Positions 47,085 to 57,877 of a DNA stretch of 64,000 nucleotides are shown here, in pieces. The notes beneath the pieces are model-generated. The model was not told where the DNA came from and searched no databases. It worked only from the letters and a program-made list of their open reading frames with translations. A program made the translations under genes and the position numbers. Position 1 is the first letter of the stretch. The number at the start of each line of letters is the position of its first letter. Source of the stretch: Promerops cafer (Eukaryota > Chordata > Aves > Passeriformes > Nectariniidae); the NCBI GenBank assembly GCA_013398275.1, contig VZSE01008498.1, positions 81,873-145,872 on the forward strand, in the 5' to 3' direction.

Positions 47085-47625
47085 AGGATTCACTAACTTA
47101 GGCTCAGCTGCCATATGTGGCCCTTCAATATATTAATAAACAATGTGGAAAAGAACACATATAATAAGACAAAGGAAAAAAAAAAACAGATGACACAAAA
47201 CTATTAGGCTGAGGAAATCTAGGGCTGGCTATGAAAAGCTTTGGAGGTGGTTCAATACCGAATGGGTGATAAAATGCCAGAGGCTATTCAGTGTCATTAA
47301 GTGCAATGTACATCAAAAGGGAAGAGAAAATACACATATTTGTATATATATATATGGGGTGTTAGTATCACTAGGAAAGAAATCTGAAAATATCTGGTGC
47401 TTAAAGGAACAAACATACCTGGGATTTATTGAAAAATTAACAGAGAAAAACATGAAAAATCTGCCCTGTAAACACTCAGGCCACAAACACATTATGAATA
47501 CACAAACACATTACATTAGTAATTTGATTATCAAAAACATTATGATAGAATTAGAAAAATATCTAGAGAAGAATATGAGAGTGATGTATCAAGTAATGAA
47601 CTTTATTCAAAAGGTGACCTGGTAA
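47085..47625 (+). mobile_element. Old, degraded CR1-like LINE fragment
   Basis: The segment with GATGACACAAAACTATTAGG, then GAGGTGGTTCAATACCGAAT, TTCAGTGTCATTAAGTGCAA and later GAAAAACATGAAAAATCTGC follows the layout of CR1/L3-type ORF2 just upstream of the C-terminal domain (D-D-T-K-L..., F-S-V-x-K-C..., K-K-S-E-N-I-W). Divergence is high. A TA repeat interrupts it near 47342-47354. Boundaries are uncertain. Confidence 0.5.
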
Positions 47626-49797
47626 TAGTTACTCACTAGTTTTCACAATATAAATATTGGAAGGCATGCTTTTTTTTTTTGTTTTTGTAATAATAAACTA
47701 AACTTACTTTCATTAGATACTGTGAGGCACAAACTGTACATGGATCAGAAAAATCATGACTTCATTGATTCAGCAGCTCTATTCAGTAGGTCAGCAGTAA
47801 CTGTTAAACAAAAGAGTCTCCTAGTCACTGAAGGCCTGAAGAGCATGATGGAAAAATCACTGTAAGCATGACTGCCTCCAGACATTTTTTCCATAAGTAT
47901 CTACTTACTAGATTAGGTAGACTTTTCATCTGGCTGAATTCAGCAGTTCTCAGGTCCTCATGACTAGAATGACTGAAATCATGATGTATATTGTTTGGCA
48001 TATTGTTGGAAGAAATTTGGCCAAGAGCTCCCTGCTTCTATCACTGCTACTTAAAAAGAATCACGATAAAACAAAATTGCTTCATTAACTGTCCAACTGA
48101 AGCAGCCTAATCTCCTACACATTTTTAAGGTTATATATTCTGGCTACCAGACAAACCACTGCTTTCACACCTCAGCTGTGTTAAGTGAAATATATGTAGA
48201 TAAGAGATACATGAAAGATAAGAGCAGAATATTACTCCACAAGGTTATAATTAGGAACCTACTCTTCCCAGATGAGTCCATAGTGGGATGTATTGTTGAC
48301 TCTGATGCTTGAACAGAATTGTGAGACATATGAACACAGGACTAGAAGGGAACTCCTGAATCACTGCAAGTACTCAACTCTTCCACTTGCAGTTGTATCA
48401 CTTAATTTATTTCAGGAACTGACCAAAGTCCCTTTAGTTACTATTCTATCAGATGGCAGTCTCAAAGTGTCTCTCCCCTGACAGAAGATTGTGTTTGATT
48501 TTTAGAGTCAGTGTATTCCTAGTCAGTTGATGACTTATGCTCTTCTACTAACACAGTTCCCTGGCTTCGAGAGAGCTTTACCTCTGTGCTGGTACATTCA
48601 GAGAAGGAAATGATATAATCTGTTAATGCTTGTTTAGCTTGGCTCATTGAGGCAAGCTCTTTTACAGCCCATCTCTGCTGCCGTGGTATGCAATGGGAAG
48701 AGGTCCCAGCTGGCTGTGACACCAGGCCTGTCAGAGCAGACACTGCAGACATTCTACACCGCATGCCCCTGGTCCCAAGAGCTGTGCAGATAGGTTAGCA
48801 CATTCCTTTCAGGCCAGTGTGCCCTGTCACTGAGACAGCCAGTCTTCCTCAGCATGTGTTCAGAGCCAAACTAACATGGCTGCACTAATTCACTTCTGGA
48901 AATAGTTTAGTGGTGATTAGATCAATTACTTATATACTATACTTCACTGTGTAGTCCAATTACGCTCCTAGTTTCCCACTGAACACTTCCAATCCCATGG
49001 ATCACCAAGCTCTTTCTTCTCACTGATTCTGTGCTGATTTGCCTTTCTGGAATGCAGAATTTGCATGGAACAGACTCCAGTTTTTTCATAAGTCTCAAAG
49101 TCTATGATAACCTTTGACAGACAAACTGAAAAGATTTTCAACATTTGCACTAAGGGCTTTGCTGGAATGCTGAGCCCTGCAAGTCACCACAATGACTCTG
49201 AAGCTTAGTGACAATTCTGAGAATGACATCACTTCTTATAGTTTTGGAAGAAACATCTTATTATAGTAGTGGCAGATAACTGACATCACCACCACCAAGT
49301 TCCTAAGAGATGCCTGAGAAGGGAAAAAATGCAGTTAAAACAGTAGGAAATCAGGATTGACAGAACACTTAACAATGGTTCTGCACTTTTTAAGAGCAGT
49401 CTATCTTCCCCCTGTACAATCCAACTCGCTTAGGTAACCTGGACACCTTTCACTCCTCATGGTTTCTCTGGCTCTATTCCACACTGCAGATTTGTTGCTG
49501 CAAGTCACTCCTACTAACAGGCACTGCACAGAGAACACAGTTTCAGGAAGTCTACCACTTATCTCACTGAGTGCTTCACTGTCATATCAGCACTTTTTCT
49601 GAATTCAGGAAGGGCAGGGGTCTAGGAGTGAGAATGAGAGAAATTGCTTAGGCAGTGGATTCTATCCTGACACAAGCCTGGAGGGAAGACCAGCACAAAG
49701 ATCAACATAAACCTCAAAAAAAGGATTTGAGGACATAAAAGGGCTTCAAAACATGGGGATACCATAAGAAGAGCTTTATCACAGAGCAAATGAAACA
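47626..49797. other. Intergenic region, no gene recognised
   Basis: About 2.2 kb of unique-looking sequence with a poly(T) run at 47669-47680. The open frames at 48293-48481 and 48519-48764 have no known relatives. Confidence 0.65.
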
Positions 49798-49955
49798 CAG
49801 TATCATGGAATTACTTGGCTGGGAAAAGACCTCCAAGATCATTGAGTCCAACCATTTACCTAACACTGACAACACTAAATCATGTCCCCAACTGCCACAA
49901 CATCAGAAGCTCCAGGACCTTAATGGTCCAGAGTGACTTGGTGGGTGGGACTATG
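49798..49955 (-). mobile_element. CR1 LINE 3' end, short fragment
   Basis: On the minus strand this reads as the CR1 3' terminus. The plus-strand copy shows ATCATGGAATTACTTGGCTG, AAAGACCTCCAAGATCATTG and AGTCCAACCATTTACCTAAC, the reverse complement of the usual 3' tail. It is heavily 5'-truncated. Confidence 0.8.
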
Positions 49956-52900
49956 AGGGGCATTCAAGTTTTATAGATGAGTAAGAAAGGGACTGTGAAA
50001 GACAAAGTAGCTTAAGAAAAAGGACACACAGAAAAACATTTAAAATGAAGATTTTTTTTTTAATGTGTGGCCTTCTGCAGAAATTTGGATTTCGTTATTG
50101 AATATCACCACATAATACCTGTGCGTGCATATTTATTCTTAAGAAAGCAAGCAAAATACTACTGAAGTTGAATATACAGCCTATATGTATTTACCCCAGT
50201 ATGAAACCATACAATGTTTACCTTACAGTAATTTAAACTCTAACATATATTTTGAAAATCTCAAGTCAGGCTATGTAATTAGAAAGATCTGTGTTTGCTC
50301 AGCAGAGGAAGCAGGACAGTGGTACTTCCTCATTCCCTTTCTGCCATCCTAATATCCTATTGCTGCTGTACCTGGCTTGGGTTCCTCACACATTGAAGAA
50401 ATGATTGAATATGAGGAAACAGCCTGCAGGAAATAGTCTGTGTTTGACTATCCTTTCATGCCTATTTTGCTTTGTGGAAATACCTCTGGCTTAACAGGGG
50501 TTTCACTTGATTTAGTTCAAGTCAAGGGAAGAATCAGCCCCATGATGTGCCCATATACCTATCCATATGGCTTTAATATTCCTGATTAACCTTCTGAACG
50601 CCTGTCCAAAGGCAAAACAAAGCAACTGGAGATTTCAGATGCAATCTGAGTGTAATCTGATGTGAGCCAGTCAAATGCTTCAACTGACCTTGATCTCTTT
50701 CCAAAACATGGAACATTGCATTAACAAATATCAATACTCATTTCAAAACCTTCAGAGCACTGAGCTAAAATACTTCCATTGTAGTCATACAGTCAAGTGT
50801 TAGCAAATTTTCATCTTAAAGATAGATGCTGCATTGGCAGTTTGCAAAGAATTTAGAGAAATAATTAAATCAAACACAGGAAGCCCCAATGAGAACCAGA
50901 ATGCTGGACAACTATGAAGTTTCTTTGGGGAAAAAAGCCGCCCTGATTTTCTCAGGAAACATGTAATGCTGAATAAAACAAGAATTTTTCTTTCCTTACT
51001 TTTCCTTGGTACTTTTACTCACTCAGATATACTTGCTGTGAATCAGTTTCATAGAACAGTACTTTCCCAAATTAAGATTTGATCCTTTTTCTTTATCCTG
51101 TCAAGATTCTTACCAAAGTAATGAGAAATGGTTTTTATGGTCCATGAGATGAAAGATTTATGCCTTTATTATGAGCAAATAAATTTATAAAAAGATCAGT
51201 TAATCCTCAACTACATGCATAGATCTGCTTCCATCATACAGGGATGAAGAATCAAACAGAGGCCTTTCCCTTGAGCGTGGCATCACTGAGCAAAGGGCAG
51301 GGATAAGAACCTGGGAGGGTGCCATGAACAGGACAAGAACAGAGCATCTGTTCCTGTGTGGATTTTTCTCTCCTCCCACACATTCAAGGGAGAGATGCCT
51401 ATGAAGTGTGTACAGTGCTTATTTTTAACCAGTCCAGCAAGGGGCCATGATGGCTCTGTCCCATTGCTCTGTTTATCTCAAGGACAGCTACAAATGCCTT
51501 GTGCTGAGATCTGATGTTCTCCCCTCATGCCATGGTATCCCCCTCTCTATTCTTCAAATGTTGCCTCTTGTGTTAAAAATGTGTCTCAATAACACATATT
51601 CTTGGCATTCTGCAGGCAGTTCTGCTGGTTGCTTTTGTGCATCACATCTCTTAATACAACATAAGGACAGATCTTGCCAGGACTCAAATAAAAGCCAAAA
51701 AACCCCAAAACAATCGGGCCTCCTTCCATGCTAAAGAACCTTCATAATTCTGTTAACTGACTATATTATTTCTTTTAGGTTTACTTTCAAGCGAGAACTC
51801 TCAACTCTCATTGCCAGTATTTCACCTCTTATCATATTAATAACTTTTTTTTGGTTTTCTGTTAGACATCCTAAGACATTTTAAGGCTGTTCTAAGGCAG
51901 TTCCTCATAGGGCCAATTTTTGTTTATTTTCTGTTTGGGCTAAGTTTTTCTACTAATTCACAGAGAGTACAGTACAGGTTAGTCATACATTCATAACTTG
52001 ATTATACTAACCAAAGTTATCCATTTATGCAGTTCTGAGGAGAAGGATGATTTTACCAGGCAATTTTATTGAAAACAACATCATCCTCACCCAAGATATC
52101 CATCACAGGAAGAGTAATATGAAAAAGAATATCCTCCTCCAACATATGAAACAACATACCACTTAGTTAAAATTGTGATCTCTAATCCAGTAGTTTAAGG
52201 AAGTACATCTATATATTTTTGAACTCTGTAGGACTTCAAAGACTAGACTGTGAAAGGGAAAAAATGAGGAAATCACATGTATCACTCCTCTTTTGCAGTA
52301 AATGGAAGATATCTTATTATTCCTACTGAAGACAGAGCAAACACAAAATTCTTCACGGATACCTTGAGACAACATGCATGAAGTAGCTGCCACACCACAA
52401 ACATAGATCTTTCCTTGTTTTTGCTAGCCCATCCAAGTAGCCATGCCATCTGGCATCCAAAAAGCCACTAGAAAGAAAACCAGCTACTTGAGAAACAGTC
52501 ATTCAACTCTCTGAGGTAAAGAACTCACTGAAAAAGCAGAATTGTTAATAAAACACAAGGAAGTGTCTGCTGCTGACTGCCTCTACAGTAATCTGAAAAA
52601 TTATTCATTCATATATATTTTTTTCTGAATAAACAGTATTGTATTAAAGAACCAAAACAAACAAACCAAACAACCTGAGACATTTCTCTCTTGGAAGAAA
52701 TTGTCCTGCTCAAACCAATGGAACAATTGTACTTACAGCACGTGGCCCTGAAAGAGCTGAATGTGCCTTGAGAGGGAATATACCTGGTCTCCCAAGGGAA
52801 AACAAGGACACAGATCTTGGCTGATCAGACCCTCTATAGCTATTTATCTTCTATAAATTCATAGTAAGCACATACTTTTAATCATCAGTGAGACATGTGA

Positions 52901-55900
52901 AGCACATTTTAAATCCCACTGACTCCAAGTAAATTTAAGGGTGTGCTTAAGTGTAAGTTTAAGACGCTCTGGTAACAAATTTAGATTCAAGAAATCAAAC
53001 ATTGCCTATGTGAAATAAAGCAGTTTTTGCCTCCTTTTCAGCAGACCATAATATACTGCTTCCCAGTTAGCTAGTCCTGGCCATTCTTAAAAATTTACAG
53101 TGCAGTATGAAAAATAAATTTAGAAGTAAGTGGTATGTAGCTGCACAGTCTGCAGAGCTTATATTACCAACCAGCACAAACCATAACTGGATGAAAAATA
53201 AGATTTATTCCTGGTCAAATGAAAAATAGAAATATGATACACAAAACTGGTCAGAGTCTAGTATTTCTTAGGATTAATCCCAGTAAGGCTCCTGAGACAT
53301 GTCTGTTATTCTTAAGTATTACCTATACAGTTTATATTAACAAATTTCAGCATGCAGATTGAAATATTAATTCTGTGCTGAAGTAATCCATTTGCAAATT
53401 GTGCTACTGCAACTATTCAGGTAAGTCATACAGTATTTTTTTCATTTCTTGACAGAATAACTTAAATGTTGTCAACAAGATCAGTAATTCACTTTCAAGA
53501 TTAAGTTTCAGATGAGTGGCTGTTAATACTACAAAAAAGCCACTTTGAAAAATCATTACCAACTTCACGAATGCTTTCTGAATATTAACTGCACACAAAT
53601 TCCAATCAGAAATAATAACAAATCACCTTGTCTTTCTCTTTTAAAGGCTTAGTTTTATGTTTTTGAATGCATTACAGCCAAAGGCAACAAAACATCTTTT
53701 TGGAAATTTTATGTATTCTGCTTCTTCACTGCTGCCTTTTCAAAGGGAAGCTTTTTGCACAGCAAACTACAACTATGTATTGAGCACAGTGACCTCTATA
53801 ATTTTGATTTCAACAACAAGGTCAACATTGCTAAGAAGCCAGTTTTGCCTTAAAGGCAAAAGTCTCTCTAAGAACCCAAACTGGATCTTTTAAATGTAAT
53901 TGAACTATAACAATTCATTTCCATAGGCTTATGAAAAAAATGCCTTCTAAATTTGCAACCAATTTTATAGTATTTGGCCACTGACAATGGATGCAGACAG
54001 GGAAGCTGGACCATTACTTTTTGAATTTCATACACTGCTAATTCAGACAGAAGTTATTATGTGAAGAGAGACAGGCAACAAGGAGTCCCCTGTTAAGAAC
54101 AAGCACAGCATAGTCAAAACACATGAGAAAGTGAAAAGGCACAGAATGTGAGAGAAACCAAGACTCCACTCCTGGGCTCACCAGCCAGCTGTGCACAGAT
54201 GTCTTTCCCTGTTGGTGCCTCCTTGGTCAGCACAGCACAGCTGGCACAGCTGACTCCCTCCCAGAGTCTGCTCCTCGGCATCACCCCAGGGCAGCTCACA
54301 GAGGGATGGAGAGCTTGCCTGTATTAGGAAATTACATTATTTCACCAGTGAGATGCTGCTGCAGTTTACTCTTGTGCACATGTGTAGTTAAGCTGTTGGC
54401 AGTGCTGTTTTCAGTTAGAACAGCTGTAACAATTATCAGCTGAAAAAAATGTTGTTTCTCATCATAGTTGGGGGGCCTGTTTCTTCATTACCTTTGTATT
54501 GTATAGTCATACCTATCTCTGCAAGTGTAACAGCCAGAGTATAACATAGTATCAAATAAAAAACTTAACTTAAACTTCAAAACTTACAATTTGATAGTAG
54601 GGCAGACCTTATATTTAATGACCTTGGCTAAATAGCTACAGGTTGGGTGAGGTAGGAGAAAATGAGGCTTTAATGTTTGCTAGGCATCATCAACATCCAT
54701 TCCCCTTCACACCTACATTTTGGCAAATGCTATGTGGAGTGGTTTTTCCTATACATTCACAAGATAATTTTGGCAGACAGAAACTTATTTCACAGGGTAG
54801 GAAAGGAAAAAATGTATTACTGATTTCCCCCCTGCTTTTCTACAGTTACTTCATTATAGCTTTCCTAAATTTCCTCTTCCTATCATGCTGTACAGCTAAC
54901 TCTATGAATAATTTAATTGGGATACTCTATCAGCACACTGCAGTTGATGAAGGCTTAATTCTCTCAACATTTTTGCTTCCATCCTGATTTTTTTGTAACT
55001 TAACCTGACAGCATGATGACCAAGCATTTCCATTTTCACTTTCTCCTCTGCAGCTCTCGAGACAGAAATAAAATGGAGAGGGGGCAGTACTGGAGGCAGG
55101 GGATGCCATCTGCTAAAGGTAGAAAAGACATAACACAACCATCATCAAAACTTCATGTGTGACAATCTGGTAAGTGAATCCTCAGGGAATTTTAACTATA
55201 CACATCCCTTCATAGGTACACAGCAAAATCCTCCACGACAAGAGGATGAGGCAGTGAAAGCCACCTAAAAAAGACTCCAGAATGAATGGATGTCAGGGGA
55301 AGGAGGAGGGGAGAAAGAAAAGAGGTGGTCCCTCACTGTGAATAATCCTTAGTAGCTTTATAATTACCAGATTTTTTTTTTTCCCAGACAGCAATATTAG
55401 CCTGTATAACAGTAAAAAAAACAGGAAAATTGCATCATCTTTTCTCAACATCAGTATGTTCCTAACTCAGCACAAAGCAGCATGCTTTTATTATTATTCT
55501 TCCTTGTAGCCTTTACTACTTTCACATATTTAAATATTACTTCTGTCATCTACATTCTAATTTCAAAAAAGTCTTAGGGTTGTAATATTTATATATCTCA
55601 ATTGAATATAGTTCACATAGGAACAATATGATAAGGAACACAATTTAAAATAACAAGCAACATGAAGTAGTTTAAAACTCTCCTTACTTTCAGTGCCTCT
55701 GCAAGTGAGGTGTTTAAAGCTAATTCATCAAATTTCAGTGATTCTCCCCTTTTAAATAAAGTTTCACAAAAATCTAAAAACCACACACCAGGATAAACAG
55801 CAATCCATTTCTCATATTATATTAAAAGCACTGTTATCCCTTTTGATTGAAGTAGGTGGCTGCAGTTTCGACTCTTAGAAGTTGTTTCTGTTAGGAAATG

Positions 55901-57150
55901 CATTCCAGAATCTGTTGGGGTTCTTTGTGTGTTTTTGCCTTTCTCTTAGAACGTGAACTCAATCTGCAGCTGAGCTGACCTGTTTACTGTCACTGAAAAG
56001 GCTTTCCCATCCCACTCTTTCCAAATTCAGACTTTACCCTTCTTTTCCCCTTACTCTCTGGTCAATTCTGTTCCCTGCTGTTTGTATTGGCTCTGCTGCT
56101 TGTCAAACATTTTCCATGAGCTGATTCAGCTCATTAAATTAGCAGTGTTATTCAGCCATTTCAGTAATCAACTTTTCTGTATTTTTGTGATTCAAGTCAG
56201 TTGACCCAACAGTGATGAAAACCAGAGATAACAGGTGAAGGCCGTTCACAGCAGGCCATAACCAGGCCTTGCAGGGTCATGCAGAAAGGGTTTTTTCTTG
56301 GCAGCTTTTCAGCAACATTCCTCTATTCAGTGGTCCCTGTTTATCAGATAATGCACCAACATCAAAACTTTGCTAGTCTTCTGCACCTACACTCTGTCCA
56401 TGACAAAATACTTCAATCACTGTGCATCTATTGTGACAGATACCTCCAATTCAGCACAAGGCTACCATAGTTTCACTTATTTTATACCTGAAGTACCTGA
56501 AAGAAATACACTTTCGTGAATGGTGACCTACACGTTACAACAGCTGATCCCTACTAAAACAACAAACATGTGAAAGAAACATCTGTATTTTGTATTGCAA
56601 AGCAACAGAGAGCCACTGAGAGAAACACACAGCTAAGAAAAACAGATTTTCCCCCCCCCCGTTTCAAAATACTACTTAAAATCAGTGTTTTCCAGGAAAA
56701 AGAAAATCAACACAGCAGCAAGAAAAATAAAAGTACAAACCGCTGGCACATGTAAGTCGCTAATACAGCAAATACCTTTCCGTATACCCAGAGTCTGTGG
56801 GAACGTGTATCCTTTGTTTAAAAGGGGAGACACAAGGAAACATCCCCTGCGTTAGGTTTTTCCTGAATTCCCCTTAAGGGACAAAACTCACCCATTGAGC
56901 TTTTACAGAATTTACCGCCATTCTTGTGTTAACCTAGGAAACATATAAAGAGAGTGTTGGCACACTTGCTTGCTTCTTCTGGAACTTCTAGCCCAAGTCG
57001 AGCTGTTAAAATGATGGTGATGTGACCCATCTTTTCCGAATTCTCAAGTGATACTCGTGACAGAACACCAAGTATCGAGGCCTCTTGGAGAAGATAACCA
57101 CCCTGTCCTCCCCAAAAGGCACATCTCGTCCCTGAGCCGCACTTACTTCT
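49956..57150. other. Intergenic region upstream of DYNC1LI1, no gene recognised
   Basis: About 7.2 kb, AT-rich until the DYNC1LI1 CpG island. It contains poly(T) at 55372-55382 and a C run at 56650-56660. The open frames at 51447-51734, 54643-54987 and 56279-56470 resemble nothing known. No interspersed repeat was recognised with confidence. Confidence 0.65.
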
Positions 57151-57330
57151 CTTGGATGCCAGGTGCTTCCTGCAGGGCTCTCCTTGCCCGGGGAGCCAGC
57201 GGCACAGCGCAGCCCCCTGCCCACGGCAACACCTCGCACAGGGGAGCAGTACTGAAGGCGGCCGCTCGCTGCTGCGCCGGGGCGGCTGCGGGGGGCGGCT
57301 GAGGGGAGAGGCCGAGGGGAGCGGCCGGAG

Positions 57331-57331
57331 N
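57331..57331. other. Single ambiguous base (N)
   Basis: One N eleven bases before the DYNC1LI1 start codon, in a G+C-rich stretch. It does not affect the coding sequence. Confidence 0.95.
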
Positions 57332-57341
57332 AGCAGCGAAG

Positions 57342-57511
57342 ATGGCGGCGGCGGTGGGGAGAGCTGGCTCCTTCGGCTCTTCTTCTTCTTCCGGGCTCGG
57401 CTCGGCTGCCAGCTTTTCCTCTGCTTCCTCCGCCGCTTCTACGGCCACGGCCAACAACAACAACGCGGAGCTGCGGGCGGGCGGCGATGAGGACGATGGG
57501 CAGAACCTCTG
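57342..57511 (+). CDS. DYNC1LI1: DYNC1LI1 exon 1 coding part
   Basis: 170 bases from ATG in a strong Kozak/YY1 context (AAGATGG) to donor CTCTG|GTGAGT. It encodes 56 full codons. A TCT run gives a five-serine stretch at residues 13-17, then come Ala/Ser-rich sequence, TATAT-type Thr/Ala alternation and four Asn codons (AAC repeated, residues 38-41), before the conserved acidic GGDEDDGQNL. This ATG is chosen because MAA-VGR-GSFGSS matches the mammalian start. Confidence 0.95.
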
Positions 57512-57877
57512 GTGAGTGCCCGCCCCGCCTCGCGGACCCGGGCGCGCTGGCCTCCGCCCTCGGGGCGCCTCGGTGTCCTGCGGGGGGCGAGGGGAAGGGG
57601 GCTGGATAATCCCCCCGCCCCCGCTGGCGCTCAGTGCCTCTCAGTCACTGAGCTGGGGGGGGCACCTCCCCTTGGCAATGGCAGCTCCTGCCCTGCCCCC
57701 CGCCCCTCATGCCGTAGTCCTCCCCATCCCCAGGAGATGGCGAGGGTGGGGACCGGGAGGAAGCGGGAGACCCTTCCTAAGAGCTGTCGTCTCTCCGCGC
57801 CAGGTCCTGCATCCTCAGCGAGGTGTCCACGCGCTCCCGCTCTAAGCTGCCTTCGGGGAAGAACGTCCTCCTGCTGG
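57342..57877 (+). CDS. DYNC1LI1: DYNC1LI1, cytoplasmic dynein 1 light intermediate chain 1 (exons 1 and 2 only; continues right)
   Basis: DYNC1LI1 is a subunit of the microtubule minus-end motor cytoplasmic dynein 1. It binds the heavy-chain tail through a Ras-like domain, and adaptors such as hook, BICD and FIP proteins through its C-terminus. Exon 1 (57342-57511) and exon 2 (57804-57877) join in frame (TG|G, Trp). They encode MAAAVGRAGSFGSSSSSGLG at the start and GGDEDDGQNLW plus SCILSEVSTRSRSKLPSGKN then VLLL at the end, where the similarity to mammals is strong. This is about the first 81 residues; the P-loop (GEDGAGKTS in mammals) belongs to the next exon, which I did not find by 64000. 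The N-terminus is longer and richer in Ser, Ala and Asn than in human. Confidence 0.96.
57512..57803 (+). other. DYNC1LI1: DYNC1LI1 intron 1
   Basis: A 292-base, G+C-rich intron with donor GTGAGT and acceptor CGCGCCAG. Open frames crossing it on both strands (57512-57895, 57516-57845, 57631-58140) are products of the high G+C content. Confidence 0.9.
57804..57877 (+). CDS. DYNC1LI1: DYNC1LI1 exon 2
   Basis: A 74-base exon after acceptor CCAG, with donor CTGG|GTGAGG. It finishes the Trp codon and encodes SCILSEVSTRSRSKLPSGKN then VLLL and the first base of Gly. The segment is conserved in vertebrate light intermediate chains and leads straight into the nucleotide-binding-type fold. Confidence 0.96.

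Noticed and set aside
49948..49985. GGGGCATTCAAGTTTTATA resembling a mariner-type terminal motif
   Set aside because: A single short match next to a CR1 end, with no opposite inverted terminus found.
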